Shown here: piece after piece, positions 34,352 through 43,584 of the stretch
Position numbering within the stretch: the stretch's first letter is position 1
Layout: each line of letters opens with the position of its first letter
NCBI GenBank assembly: GCA_045106235.1
Contig: JBGCEJ010000023.1
Location: 513,485-577,484 of the forward strand
Direction of reading: 5' to 3'
Source: UBA4427 sp045106235
GTDB taxonomy: Bacteria; Myxococcota_A; UBA9160; UBA4427
DNA length: 64,000 nucleotides
Translations under genes and position numbers: made by a program
The notes under the pieces: generated by a model
Seen by the model: the letters and a program-made list of their open reading frames with translations, nothing else
Database searches by the model: none
Told to the model about the DNA's origin: nothing

Positions 34352-35242
34352 ATGGGCTTGCCCGCACCGCCTGAAATCGGCGCTCACGCGCTTCCACTCG
34401 GCACCTACGATGGACAAACCGTCATCGTCACAGGGGGTGGCACGGGACTCGGCAAGGCCATTGCAGTCGAATTCGCCCGGGTGGGCGCCAAGGTCGCGAT
34501 TCTCTCGCGTGGCGAGGAGCATCGCGCCGCCGGACTCAAAGCATTAGAAGCCGTGGGCGCGACGTCTCCCATCGCCGTCGGCTGCGATATCCGGGATCCC
34601 GAAGCCATCGCCGCCGCCTTCGACGAGGTCGTCTCGAAGCTCGGCATGCCCGATGTCCTCGTGAACAACGCCGCTGGCAATTTTCCCGTCCCCGCGGAAG
34701 ACATGAGCCCGAACGCATGGCGCACGGTCACGGACATCGTGCTGAACGGCACCTTCTTCTGTTCACGTGAATTCGGCCGGCGACATATCGAAGCGGGCAC
34801 ACCGGGCAGCATCATCAATATCGGTGCCGCCTACGCCTGGACCGGCGGACCCGGCTTCGCCCATTCTTCAGCCGCGAAAGCGGGCGTCAAGAATATGACG
34901 GAAACCCTCGCGGTCGAATGGGGTCCATACGGGATTCGGGTGAACGGACTCGTGCCTGGGCTCTTCCCCCATGACGACGAGACGGCGAATATTCGATCCG
35001 TACCGGATCGTCGTAAGAGCGAAGCTCTGCGCTGTCCCGCACATCGCGTCGGCCAGCCCCATGAACTCGGCTGGGCCGCGACCTTCCTCGCGTCGCCTTT
35101 CGCGAGCTTCATCTCAGGACATACGATGGTGGTCGACGGAGCCAATTGGCAAAGGCGCGCGATGCTGATGCCGGAATTCGTGCCGATCCGAGAGCAAATG
35201 GGCAAAGGGCCGTTTGATCCGAATCCGCCAAAGAAGAAATAG
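34352..35242 (+). CDS. 2,4-dienoyl-CoA reductase (DECR-type SDR)
   Basis: 296 residues from ATG 34352 (GAGGAG upstream); an upstream frame to 34256 lacks a good start. SDR fold with TGGGTGLGKAIAVEFA near 32-47 and ILSRGEEH, whose Arg favours NADPH. NNAAGNFPVPAEDMSPNAW and VLNGTFFCSREFG are characteristic of mitochondrial-type 2,4-dienoyl-CoA reductases. The usual SDR tyrosine is absent: the segment reads HSSAAKAGV, with Ser at the Tyr position, as in DECR1. It would remove awkwardly placed double bonds in unsaturated acyl-CoAs. It heads a plus-strand trio with a hydratase and an isochorismatase-fold protein. Confidence 0.87.
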   Translation: MGLPAPPEIGAHALPLGTYDGQTVIVTGGGTGLGKAIAVEFARVGAKVAILSRGEEHRAAGLKALEAVGATSPIAVGCDIRDPEAIAAAFDEVVSKLGMPDVLVNNAAGNFPVPAEDMSPNAWRTVTDIVLNGTFFCSREFGRRHIEAGTPGSIINIGAAYAWTGGPGFAHSSAAKAGVKNMTETLAVEWGPYGIRVNGLVPGLFPHDDETANIRSVPDRRKSEALRCPAHRVGQPHELGWAATFLASPFASFISGHTMVVDGANWQRRAMLMPEFVPIREQMGKGPFDPNPPKKK

Positions 35243-35338
35243 CGGCCCGCCCGGGCGCACGCCGCGCCGAACGCAGCCCAAGCCCCGACCCCTGCCCCGC
35301 AATGCACAAGCCTAACGAGAACCCGAAAGCGAGATCCC

Positions 35339-36148
35339 ATGACCGAACGTCCCGTCCTCTTCCGCCTCGAACGTGACGGCGCCGTCGCCACCATCGTGCT
35401 CGACAATCCGGACAAGCTGAACGCCTGGAGCTGGGAGTCGGCTCGCCAAGTCACCGCGATCGCCGACGAGCTGCGCTTCGACGACAGCGTTCGGGTCGTG
35501 ATCGTGCGCGCCGAGGGGCGCGCGTTTTGCGCAGGTGTGGATCTCGGCATGCCCGAAGACCGAATCACAGGTCGCTCCCCTGCCGAGAAGGTCCGAAACT
35601 ACTACGAGAAATTCCGCTGGGTCCACGAACGCTTCAAGGTCTTCGCCCATTTGCCTCAGCCGGTCTTGATGGCGATCCATGGCTATTGCCTAGGCGCGGG
35701 TCTCGAGGTGGCGATGATGGGCGATATTCGGATCGCCGCGGACGATGCCAAGTTCGCGCTGCCGGAACCCAAGGTGGGCGTCTCCATCGACGCGGGGGGC
35801 GATATGCGGCTCTCGCATGAAATCGGCTCCGGCTGGACGAAGCTTCTGGCCATGACCGGCCGACGCATTGATGCGGAAACCGCGCTCCGAATCGGCATCG
35901 TTCAAGAAGTGGTCCCCAAAGACGAACTCCTCACCCACGTCCGCGCACTTGCGGACGAAATCGCGGGCAATGCGCCGCTTGCGGTCCAAGGCATCAAGCG
36001 CACGGTCAATTTCCGCGCGGAACAAGGCATGACCGAAGCCATGCAGTTCGAGGCTTCGAGCGCTGCGGTCCTCTTCACCTCGGATGATATGCAGCTTGGC
36101 TACAAAGCCATGGCGAAGAAGGAAGACGCCGACTTCGAAGGCAAATAG
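35339..36148 (+). CDS. Enoyl-CoA hydratase
   Basis: 269 residues. Crotonase fold with LDNPDKLNAWSWES near 20-33, oxyanion loop FCAGVDLGMPE, and both hydratase acidic positions: Glu in GAGLEVAMMGD and Glu in LPEPKVGVSIDAGG. The tail (IKRTVNFRAEQGMTEA, then KAMAKKEDADFEGK) is normal for the family. It adds water to a 2-enoyl-CoA giving the (3S)-hydroxy product, which fits the FadB-like 3-hydroxyacyl-CoA dehydrogenase at 42247. It is followed 19 bp later by the isochorismatase-fold gene. Confidence 0.87.
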   Translation: MTERPVLFRLERDGAVATIVLDNPDKLNAWSWESARQVTAIADELRFDDSVRVVIVRAEGRAFCAGVDLGMPEDRITGRSPAEKVRNYYEKFRWVHERFKVFAHLPQPVLMAIHGYCLGAGLEVAMMGDIRIAADDAKFALPEPKVGVSIDAGGDMRLSHEIGSGWTKLLAMTGRRIDAETALRIGIVQEVVPKDELLTHVRALADEIAGNAPLAVQGIKRTVNFRAEQGMTEAMQFEASSAAVLFTSDDMQLGYKAMAKKEDADFEGK

Positions 36149-36167
36149 GACCAGCCCAGGAGATCCC

Positions 36168-36800
36168 ATGCCCCTCGACCTCGCAGAACTCCTCGATCCA
36201 GAACACTGTGCTCTCGTCACCCAGGAATGCCAACGCGGCGTGATCGGGGACCTCACCGCGCTTCCGCCCCTCGCGGAAAGTGCTCAGCGCGGCATGATTC
36301 CTCAGGTCGCCGCCCTGGTTCGCGCGGCACATGGGGCCGGCCTCCCCGTGCTCCACTGCACGGCCGAACGTCGCCCTGACGGCGCCGGATCTAACCAGAA
36401 CGCGCGCCTCTTCCAGCATATGGGGCGTGTTCCCAATCCGCTTCTCGTGGGCAGTCCCGCCACGGAGATCGTCCCGGAAATCGAAGTGGCAGAGAGCGAT
36501 TTCGTCATTCCGCGCCTGCACGGCCTCTCCCCCTTCCAGGGGACAGAGCTCGATTCGATCTTGCGCAATCTCGGGGTCCGAACCGTGGTCGGCGTGGGCG
36601 TCTCTGTCAATGTCGCCATCCAGAACTTGGCCTTTGATGCCGTCAACGCAGCCTACCAAGTTGTGCTGCCCCGGGACGCCGTCGCCGGCTTCCCCGACGA
36701 ATACGTTGACGCCGTATTCGAACATACCCTCGGAGGTATCACGACTGTGCTTCAGACCCAGGCCATTCTCGAAGTCTGGAACGCTGCCTCTTCCGCCTAA
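36168..36800 (+). CDS. Isochorismatase-fold protein with degenerate catalytic triad
   Basis: 210 residues from ATG 36168 (CCAGGAGATC upstream). Fold is clear: ALVTQECQ near 15-22, HGLSPFQGTELDSILRNLGV near 118-137 and DAVNAAYQVVLPRDAVAG near 158-175. The Asp-Lys-Cys triad of cysteine hydrolases reads Glu20, Arg116 and Ala150 (GVSVNVAIQ where NVC is normal). Without the nucleophilic Cys it cannot use the usual thioester mechanism. It is therefore a pseudo-hydrolase, a binding protein or an enzyme with other chemistry. Closely coupled to the enoyl-CoA hydratase, so a role in the same pathway is inferred. Confidence 0.8.
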   Translation: MPLDLAELLDPEHCALVTQECQRGVIGDLTALPPLAESAQRGMIPQVAALVRAAHGAGLPVLHCTAERRPDGAGSNQNARLFQHMGRVPNPLLVGSPATEIVPEIEVAESDFVIPRLHGLSPFQGTELDSILRNLGVRTVVGVGVSVNVAIQNLAFDAVNAAYQVVLPRDAVAGFPDEYVDAVFEHTLGGITTVLQTQAILEVWNAASSA

Positions 36801-36870
36801 CGCCTCAGGACCGGCAGCCCGATCCACCTTAGCGAGACACGCTCTCGAGGCATCCTAACCGGCCAGCGCC

Positions 36871-37800
36871 CTAGCCGACCGCCACGGGAATGGCGGCGAT
36901 CGGCGCATCACCTCCGGCCACCCGTACGTGATGCATCACGCGGGGATAGCGCGCATCAAACCCCTGTGCCTTATGAAGCATCGATCGATTATCCCAGATC
37001 GCGACGTCTCCCCTCAACCAGGTATGACGCACAACGGCTTCTTCCCGCGTCGTCACTTCGATCAAAAGATCGAGCAGGCCGAGCGCCGCTTCCGGCTCCA
37101 TCCCCACAACGCCACTCACATGCTCGCTCACGTACAGGCCCACGCGCTGCGTCTCCGGATGCATCCGAACGAGGGGATGGTGGACTTCGGGCATATTGAA
37201 CCCGACCGCCGCGCCCGACGAATTCCCGCGCAAGCGGTAAGCCGCATCGTAGTCGTGAACGCCGACACGACCGTAGAGAGCAGTCTGCTCCTGAGGCGAG
37301 AGCGCATCCCAGGCCGCCTGCAGACTTGCGAAAAAAGTGTCACCCCCCTCAGGCGGCAGCGTCTGCGCGGAAAAAATCGAGAACGATGCGGGGATTTCCC
37401 GAAACGAACTATCCGTATGCCACCCCTCATTAATCGACATCAGTTTCATCCGCGGATCATCGTCGGCAAAGGTCTCACCGCTCTCATCCACGTTTCCAAT
37501 CACGATCATCGAAGGGTCGGCGTCATCTCCCTCGACCACGAGTGATTCAAGTTCGCCAAAACGGCGACCGAGCGCGACCTGATCCACCGGCCCCAGATTC
37601 TGGTTGCGGAAGACCACGAGTCCCTCGGCGACGACGCGTTGCCGAAGGGCCTCAAAGGCCTCCTCCGAGAATCGATCAACCGAAGAAGCCAGCGTGAGAT
37701 CAAAACCTTCGACGGAAAGGCCGAAGCCTCGGACAGGCCCCAGACGCGACGCGGTCGCCCCTTCACCGAACGCTTCATAGAGCGGATCCCCCGTTGCCAT
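36871..37800 (-). CDS. TauD/TfdA-family Fe(II)/2-oxoglutarate dioxygenase
   Basis: 309 residues from ATG 37800 (GGGAGGAGGG upstream); the much longer open frame to 38076 overlaps the divergent gene and is rejected. Double-stranded beta-helix with the metal triad His128 and Asp130 in EGWHTDSSF, and the distal His in SMLHKAQGFDARYPR; the Arg in HHVRVAG would bind the 2-oxoglutarate carboxylate. Members hydroxylate taurine, aryloxyacids or alkyl sulfates, or other small acids. The neighbours suggest oxidation of a carboxylic acid. It diverges from the secreted PHP protein with a 67-bp gap. Confidence 0.87.
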   Translation of the reverse strand: MATGDPLYEAFGEGATASRLGPVRGFGLSVEGFDLTLASSVDRFSEEAFEALRQRVVAEGLVVFRNQNLGPVDQVALGRRFGELESLVVEGDDADPSMIVIGNVDESGETFADDDPRMKLMSINEGWHTDSSFREIPASFSIFSAQTLPPEGGDTFFASLQAAWDALSPQEQTALYGRVGVHDYDAAYRLRGNSSGAAVGFNMPEVHHPLVRMHPETQRVGLYVSEHVSGVVGMEPEAALGLLDLLIEVTTREEAVVRHTWLRGDVAIWDNRSMLHKAQGFDARYPRVMHHVRVAGGDAPIAAIPVAVG

Positions 37801-37867
37801 ACGCCCTCCTCCCGTTGAAACCCATTCAGACCACCTGCAGGTCGGAACTCCCACCCCACGATCGCGA

Positions 37868-40690
37868 ATGCTGACAAAGATCCGTAGACTCCTCAACGTG
37901 CCTATTTCAGTCCGCGATGCGTTCCTGATTTTCGTCTTTTCCGCGTTGGCGCAAGCCTCCGTCGCTCCCGACGCCCTTGCCCGAGACGCCCAAACTGCGT
38001 CTCCCGCCCTCGCCTCCGCCCTCGCCTCCGCCTCCGCTCCCGGCGCTGACTCCCGATTGATCGCCGCGCGGATCACTGCCGAGAATTTCGGATCTCATCA
38101 CGTGGGTGGCCCGGATTCGGATGCCGGAATCGACGATTGGTTTCTCAGTAACGGCGTCTTATGCGCGGCCGTTTCCGATCCCGATCACGAAAGCGCGATC
38201 ACCCCGCGCGGCGGCGTGCTGATCGATCTCGGGCATTGCGGCGCAGAGGATGACCAGTTTGCGGTCTTGCAACCCATCCTCAACCTCTCACAAAGCCAGG
38301 TCGTGCCCGTCACTTCGGTGGAAGCCGGCGCCGATTCCGAGAAGGCATGGATCCGCACCCGCGCGTTCTTCTCGGGCATCGAAATCGAAGCGACCTACGC
38401 GCTCGACCTCGTCACCCCGACAGCACTCAGCGTGTCGGTGCTCGCCCGGCGCATCGCCGAGGGCGGAGCGCTCTATTCCGTCGGCGCCATCCTCCTCCAC
38501 CCAGCCGGCCAAACACCCGTCTTCTCGCTCCTGCGCAGCGATCTTTCCCGTTCTGTCGGGTTCAAGTACACGAAAATTGATCGCCGCTCCATTCAGTCGA
38601 TGCTCGCCGCTTTAACCTCATCGGATCTCACTGTTCTCGTCGGGGCCGATGGCTATCCCCCTATCAGCTACGGCCTTGCCCGCGACCTGTCCATGCTGGC
38701 CTCCGAAGCTGAGGACAAGCCCGCCCCCCTCGCCTCATTCAGCGTGACTGGCAAAGACTTCACGGCCTTGAATACGCTGACGAGTCCGCTCTGGTTCGGG
38801 GAAACAAACCAACCTCCAGGACTTCTGCAATTGGGACAGCTTCCTTTTATGGACGTCGAGCCCCAGACCGCCATCACGGAGGAATACAAGATCTGGGTCG
38901 CGGACCGAGCGGATGTCGCCGCGATCACAAACCGGGTTTTTCGCGAGGCGCAGCCGGTTCAGGGCAAGGTCGATGACCCCACTGCGCGGGTCCATATCCG
39001 ACTGAAGAGCGGCGCCCCCGTGAGTCAAATCCGCCCGGACGCGGACGGGAAATATGAGCTGCGTCTCCCGGCGGGTGAATATATCGCCGAAGCCAGGGCC
39101 GACGGCGAACGCGTCGTCGAGGCCGCATTCGGCGTTCCTGCGGCGACAGTGGACGATACGCTGACCATTCCCCCCCTCGTTCTGGGAGCGACCGGGTTTG
39201 TGGCGCTGCCGTCTGATTTCACAGGGCGCGCTGTGTTTCTCAATGAAGATGGATCGGGACCCGCGGTCTTTCACCGCAATCATCTGGGATTCGCGATCGG
39301 CGAAGAACGCGTAAAGAGCGGCCTAGAAGCACCTTTCATAAATCTCGCGGCCGACTCGCTCGCGACTCGCCCGCCACTTCCCATCAAGCCCGGGCGCTAC
39401 CGCGTCCTCGCCACGCGCGGTCATGAGTACGGGGCCCATGCGAGCGAGATCACGATTGAAGCGGGGAAAACGAGCGGACTGGAACTCCCGCCGCTTCCGC
39501 GCGTCGTCGAGACCCCCGGCTGGATCTCCGCCGATTTCCACGTCCATAGTGGAGAGAGCTTTGACTCGAGCCTGCCTCAGAACGAGCAGATCATCGCTTT
39601 TGCGGCGAACGGCACGGAGGTCCTCGTCGCCACGGAACACGATCGCATCTTCGACCCACAACCCGCGATCATCGCTACAGGCCTCAGTGAAAACATGCGC
39701 AGCGTCCTCGGCGTCGAAATCACGAGTGCCTACGAAGGCGGCGACTCGCCCTTCGCCTCGGGGCACCTCAACGCTTTCCCCGTCGAAGCCGAGCCCCAGG
39801 CCTACCGCGGCGGCGCGCCGTCCCTCGAAGGCCGGCGCGTGCGCGACGCGGTCTTCGACGCGCAATCGAAATATCCCGGCGTCTTCGTTCAAATGAACCA
39901 TCCACGTCCAGCCCCGATCCAGGGCGAAGGCGATTTGTATTTCACTCACCTCGGGGTGGCGGGACAGCCCTTCGACCCCACCCTCTCCCTCGACACCTTC
40001 CCCAATTCCGTGCTGATCGAGCGCAGCCCTAGACACGGTCGTCGCGACGCCGACTACCACGGCGTCGAACTCATGAACGGACATGATCTCACGCGCTATC
40101 GCCGAACCCGCGCGGACTGGTTCTCCATGCTACTCCAAGGCGAACGCCGCGTAGCGACCGCCAATAGCGATTCTCATCAGCTCAGCCGAGTGGTGGGCAT
40201 GCCGCGCACCTATGTTGAAGTCGCAGACGATTCGCTTGCCGGGTACGACGAGAAAGCCCTCATCACGTCGCTCCATGCGGGCCGAGCCTATGGCACAACG
40301 GGCCCACTCCTCCGCACTCGACTCAACCAAGCCGGCCTCGGAGACCTCCACGGCGGAACCTCCGGAACGCTTGTGGTCGAGATCGAAGCCGCGCCCTGGG
40401 TCCCGCTCACGCAGTGGCGCGTCTACGTGAACGGGGAGCGCGTCCACGCGGGCGAAATCCCAGAGAACGGTCTATGCGAACTGCCCCTTGCCTTTGCGGG
40501 TGACGCCTTTGTCACTGTCGAAGTGGAAGGCGAAGCAAGCGGTCTCTACGCAGACCTTCTCCCCGACTACACCCCATTTGCCTTTACGAACCCCATCTTC
40601 GTGGATGCGGATGGGAATGGGCAATTCGATGCCCCTGGCCTCCCCGCCCAAATCCCGACCACCATCACCCATCCCGACCGGGTCCAATAG
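37868..40690 (+). CDS. Secreted CehA/McbA-like PHP-domain metallohydrolase
   Basis: 940 residues. Hydrophobic export signal near 17-38 (RDAFLIFVFSALAQASVA), then an Ala/Ser low-complexity stretch near 46-60. A large beta-rich N-terminal region of unknown function extends to about 540. The PHP metal site follows: SADFHVHSGES near 553-563, VATEHDRIF near 587-595, MNHPRP near 677 and NSDSHQL near 765. This His/Asp set is that of the CehA/McbA carbamate hydrolase family, but natural substrates are mostly unknown. A periplasmic or outer-membrane location is expected. The N-terminal domain is far larger than in the catalytic-only members. Confidence 0.8.
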   Translation: MLTKIRRLLNVPISVRDAFLIFVFSALAQASVAPDALARDAQTASPALASALASASAPGADSRLIAARITAENFGSHHVGGPDSDAGIDDWFLSNGVLCAAVSDPDHESAITPRGGVLIDLGHCGAEDDQFAVLQPILNLSQSQVVPVTSVEAGADSEKAWIRTRAFFSGIEIEATYALDLVTPTALSVSVLARRIAEGGALYSVGAILLHPAGQTPVFSLLRSDLSRSVGFKYTKIDRRSIQSMLAALTSSDLTVLVGADGYPPISYGLARDLSMLASEAEDKPAPLASFSVTGKDFTALNTLTSPLWFGETNQPPGLLQLGQLPFMDVEPQTAITEEYKIWVADRADVAAITNRVFREAQPVQGKVDDPTARVHIRLKSGAPVSQIRPDADGKYELRLPAGEYIAEARADGERVVEAAFGVPAATVDDTLTIPPLVLGATGFVALPSDFTGRAVFLNEDGSGPAVFHRNHLGFAIGEERVKSGLEAPFINLAADSLATRPPLPIKPGRYRVLATRGHEYGAHASEITIEAGKTSGLELPPLPRVVETPGWISADFHVHSGESFDSSLPQNEQIIAFAANGTEVLVATEHDRIFDPQPAIIATGLSENMRSVLGVEITSAYEGGDSPFASGHLNAFPVEAEPQAYRGGAPSLEGRRVRDAVFDAQSKYPGVFVQMNHPRPAPIQGEGDLYFTHLGVAGQPFDPTLSLDTFPNSVLIERSPRHGRRDADYHGVELMNGHDLTRYRRTRADWFSMLLQGERRVATANSDSHQLSRVVGMPRTYVEVADDSLAGYDEKALITSLHAGRAYGTTGPLLRTRLNQAGLGDLHGGTSGTLVVEIEAAPWVPLTQWRVYVNGERVHAGEIPENGLCELPLAFAGDAFVTVEVEGEASGLYADLLPDYTPFAFTNPIFVDADGNGQFDAPGLPAQIPTTITHPDRVQ

Positions 40691-40802
40691 GGGCTCATCA
40701 TCCCCGCACCCAAGTCCCAACTCCGCCTTTGGGGCATACGCAGGGCAATTTCACTCCTGCGGCCATGGCCCCTTTGAACGAGGGCGAGCTCCCCTAACGC
40801 AA

Positions 40803-40834
40803 AACGGCCGCCTCTCCGAAGAGAAGCGGCCGTT
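40803..40834 (-). terminator. Intrinsic terminator with UUCG tetraloop
   Basis: On the minus strand: a 9-bp stem AACGGCCGC/GCGGCCGTT, one mismatch, a 4-bp TCTC/GAGA extension and a TTCG loop closed by C-G, then TTTTGCG. C(UUCG)G loops are exceptionally stable. It lies 82 bp after the thiolase stop at 40916, which it should terminate. Confidence 0.75.
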
Positions 40835-40915
40835 CGATATGCTGACTGAACTCGGACCTAACGCGGGCCTGCCGCGGCACAGGGCGGCCTGAGCCCGACT
40901 GTTCAGGCGCGCCGA

Positions 40916-42154
40916 TCAGTCGACGCCGACAACGAAGGACACGCTCGTGGTGCCCGAGCCGCCGATATTCAGTGTCTGGAAGTTCTTGGCCCCCTCCACC
41001 TGATAGGCGCCCGCCTGTCCCGTGACCTGCAGATACGAGTCGAGGACCTGCCGCGTGCCGGTCGCGCCGACGGGATGGCCCGCGCCGATCAGTCCGCCAC
41101 TGGGATTGATGGGATGCTTCCCATCAATCTCGAGCCAGCCTTCTTCGACGGCCTTCCAGGACTCGCCCGGCTTGGTGATCCCGAAATGGTCGATGGCCAT
41201 ATACTCCGAGGTGGTGAAGCAGTCGTGGGTTTCGATCCCGTCGATGCCGTTCACGTCCTTGAGTCCGGCGCGCTTCATGGCGTTCGTGACCGTGCTGCGC
41301 ACGTGGGGCAGAACGTATTCTGCGCCTTCGCTCTCAGCGACCTTGTCAGCGAACTTGAGCCGTGCCGTGTTGTGTCCCCAGCCCTTCAGGCGCGGGATTT
41401 CGGAGAGCTTCTTGCCCGTGCCCTTGGCCCATTTCTCAGCGTAGTCGCGAGACGCCAGGAACACCGTCACAGCGCCGTCCGTCACCTGCGAACAATCCGA
41501 GATCCGAACGCGGCCGCCAATCGCCGGATTGTCATCCGTGCGGCAAAGGGCGTGATCCTTGTTCATGTACCAGGTGCGCGTCTGCGCGTTCGGGTTCAGC
41601 TTGGCATTCGCGTAGTTGATCTTCGATATCTCGGCGAGATGCTCGTCCTTCAGGCCGTAGCGCTTATCGTACTCGTCACCGAGCTTGCCGAAGAGCTTCG
41701 GGAAAGGCGCGTCGATGCCTTCCGCTTCGTCTTCGTACCACGCCGCGGTGCCCAGGTAAGAACCACCCGTCCCGGAATCGACCGTCTTCATCTGCTCGAT
41801 GCCGACAACGGCCTGCAGGTCATAGCGGCCCGCTTCGATCTCGGCGGAAGCCGCGAGGAGCGCAATCGAACCCGAAGCACATGCGGCCTCGTGTCGACTC
41901 GTAGGAAGCCCACTGAAAGCCGGATCGACTTCCGTGAAGAACGCGCCGAGATGCCCCTGCATGCAGTAGAGCTCAGCGGCGAAGTTGCCGACATGGGCGC
42001 TCTCGATTTCCTCGGGCGCGATCTCACACGCTTCCAGCGCGCCGTGCACGCTCTCGCGCATCAGCGCCGAGAAATGCTTGTTCTCTTTCGTCCAGTTTCG
42101 GGCGAAATCCGTTTGATACCCACCAATGACATAAACTTCGGATCCAGCGGCCAT
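40916..42154 (-). CDS. SCP2-type thiolase (acetyl-CoA acetyltransferase)
   Basis: 412 residues from ATG 42154 (GGAGGACAAG upstream); a TTG six codons earlier is less likely. All catalytic motifs of SCP2 thiolases are intact: nucleophile Cys92 in HEAACASGSIAL, THDCFTTSEY with the general-base His, and NPSGGLIGAGHPVGATG. Thus it should carry out real thiolysis, unlike the protein at 450-1643. No DUF35 gene is adjacent here. The 3-hydroxyacyl-CoA dehydrogenase upstream (42247-43584) makes its 3-oxoacyl-CoA substrate. The pair ends at a tetraloop terminator. Confidence 0.87.
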   Translation of the reverse strand: MAAGSEVYVIGGYQTDFARNWTKENKHFSALMRESVHGALEACEIAPEEIESAHVGNFAAELYCMQGHLGAFFTEVDPAFSGLPTSRHEAACASGSIALLAASAEIEAGRYDLQAVVGIEQMKTVDSGTGGSYLGTAAWYEDEAEGIDAPFPKLFGKLGDEYDKRYGLKDEHLAEISKINYANAKLNPNAQTRTWYMNKDHALCRTDDNPAIGGRVRISDCSQVTDGAVTVFLASRDYAEKWAKGTGKKLSEIPRLKGWGHNTARLKFADKVAESEGAEYVLPHVRSTVTNAMKRAGLKDVNGIDGIETHDCFTTSEYMAIDHFGITKPGESWKAVEEGWLEIDGKHPINPSGGLIGAGHPVGATGTRQVLDSYLQVTGQAGAYQVEGAKNFQTLNIGGSGTTSVSFVVGVD

Positions 42155-42246
42155 GGTCTTGTCCTCCAGCAAATGAATAATGCGCGTTCGAATCAGTCTA
42201 AGAGACTTGCGGGCGTCTCGCCGAGCCCGCCCCTCCCCTGGATGAA

Positions 42247-43584
42247 TCAGCCTGCGACGAAGAATTTCCCGATATTGATCCGGGAGTGATTGAAGAAGCG
42301 CTCGGGCTTTGAAGCCTTTGCAGCGTCGGCCAGCGCCTGCGGCACGGAGAGCCCCGCTTCGCCGATCATATCGACGACGCCCTTTGCCCCGATCGTATCC
42401 ACGAGCACCGAAGGCGGAGCGGCGTTGAAGCCCATGCCCATGATGCGGTCGATGCCGTCGATGGTCTCGGTCACCTCGCCCACGCGGTGGAACGAATACG
42501 CGATGTAGCCGGCGATCACGCCCCGCGCGATCTTGGCGTACTCACCCTCGGCGTTCAGGAAGACCTGCATGCCGTCCTTGTAGCGGCCATCGCGGTGGAG
42601 CGCCGAGACGGCATCGATGTAGCCCAGATCGGGAAGCTTGATGTCTTCTTCCGGCGCGTAGTTGCCCGTCTTGGGATCAAGGACGAGGCGCTTCTTGCCG
42701 TCGCGCTTGAAGAAGCCGCCACCGGACTTGTTGCCCATGACGCCCTGCTCCATCAACTTCGCCATGAAATCCGGAAGCTTGTTCGTCTCGTGGGCTTCAT
42801 CCTTCGTGTTCTCGTAGACGTTGTCCACGATCGCGCGGTGAATATCCCAACCGACGAGGTCGACCGTCGCGAGCGGCGTCATCGCGCGTCCCGTGTACGG
42901 GCCAACCAGCTTATCCGCAAGCAGCGGGCCGATGTCGCCGGCGAGCTGTGCGCATTCGTTCATCACCTTGAAGCCCACGCGGTTGCCTGCGAAGCCGGGC
43001 GTATCGAAGGTGCGGACCATTTCGCGTCCGAGCCGGATCTGCGAGAAAGCGTCCACAAAATCGACCACCGCCGGATCCGTATCGTCGCCGGGGATCAACT
43101 CGGTCCCGACGATCACGTTCGGGGGATTGAAGAAATGCAGGCCGAGGAAATTGCGTCGGAACGAATCGCTCCGTCCCTTGCAAAGTTCGTTAATCGAAAG
43201 CCCCGAGGTCACCGTCGCGACGATCGAATCATCCGAGCGGGCCGCTTCGATCTTGTCGAAGATATCCTTCTTGATCGCCATGTCTTCGGTCAGCGCTTCG
43301 AAGATCAGGTCCGCGCCCGCAACCGCGGCCGCCAAATCATTGTCGTAGTCGCCCGTCTTCGACTTGTTCGCAACAGTCGGCGAGCGAACCTGCTTGATCG
43401 CGGCGGCGAGGCCTTCTTCCGCCTTCTCTTTCGTGCGGGCAAGGAAGGTCACTTCGGGCACGGCCTGGGTGAAGAGCGCAGCGCTCCCGTAGCCCATCGT
43501 GCCGTTCGCTCCGAGCACGACCACGCGCTCGATCTGACGGCTAGCGAGAAGTTTCCGAATCTCGGCGGCGCTCTTGGTACTCAT
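42247..43584 (-). CDS. 3-hydroxyacyl-CoA dehydrogenase (FadB/PaaH-like)
   Basis: 445 residues, ATG with CAGGAGACA upstream. NAD-binding motif VVLGANGTMGYGSA near 22-35, catalytic-site LGLHFFNPP with His150, and the C-terminal 3HCDH helical domain (PGFAGNRVGFKVMNECA, later VGEVTETIDGIDRIMGMGFN). It oxidises (3S)-hydroxyacyl-CoA with NAD. There is no hydratase domain, so it relies on separate crotonases. Located 92 bp before the SCP2 thiolase on the same strand. A long upstream region with direct and inverted repeats points to regulated expression. Confidence 0.88.
   Translation of the reverse strand: MSTKSAAEIRKLLASRQIERVVVLGANGTMGYGSAALFTQAVPEVTFLARTKEKAEEGLAAAIKQVRSPTVANKSKTGDYDNDLAAAVAGADLIFEALTEDMAIKKDIFDKIEAARSDDSIVATVTSGLSINELCKGRSDSFRRNFLGLHFFNPPNVIVGTELIPGDDTDPAVVDFVDAFSQIRLGREMVRTFDTPGFAGNRVGFKVMNECAQLAGDIGPLLADKLVGPYTGRAMTPLATVDLVGWDIHRAIVDNVYENTKDEAHETNKLPDFMAKLMEQGVMGNKSGGGFFKRDGKKRLVLDPKTGNYAPEEDIKLPDLGYIDAVSALHRDGRYKDGMQVFLNAEGEYAKIARGVIAGYIAYSFHRVGEVTETIDGIDRIMGMGFNAAPPSVLVDTIGAKGVVDMIGEAGLSVPQALADAAKASKPERFFNHSRINIGKFFVAG

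Noticed and set aside
37801..38076. N-terminal extension of the TauD-like gene
   Set aside because: Overlaps the start and signal peptide of the divergent PHP gene; ATG 37800 has a strong ribosome site.
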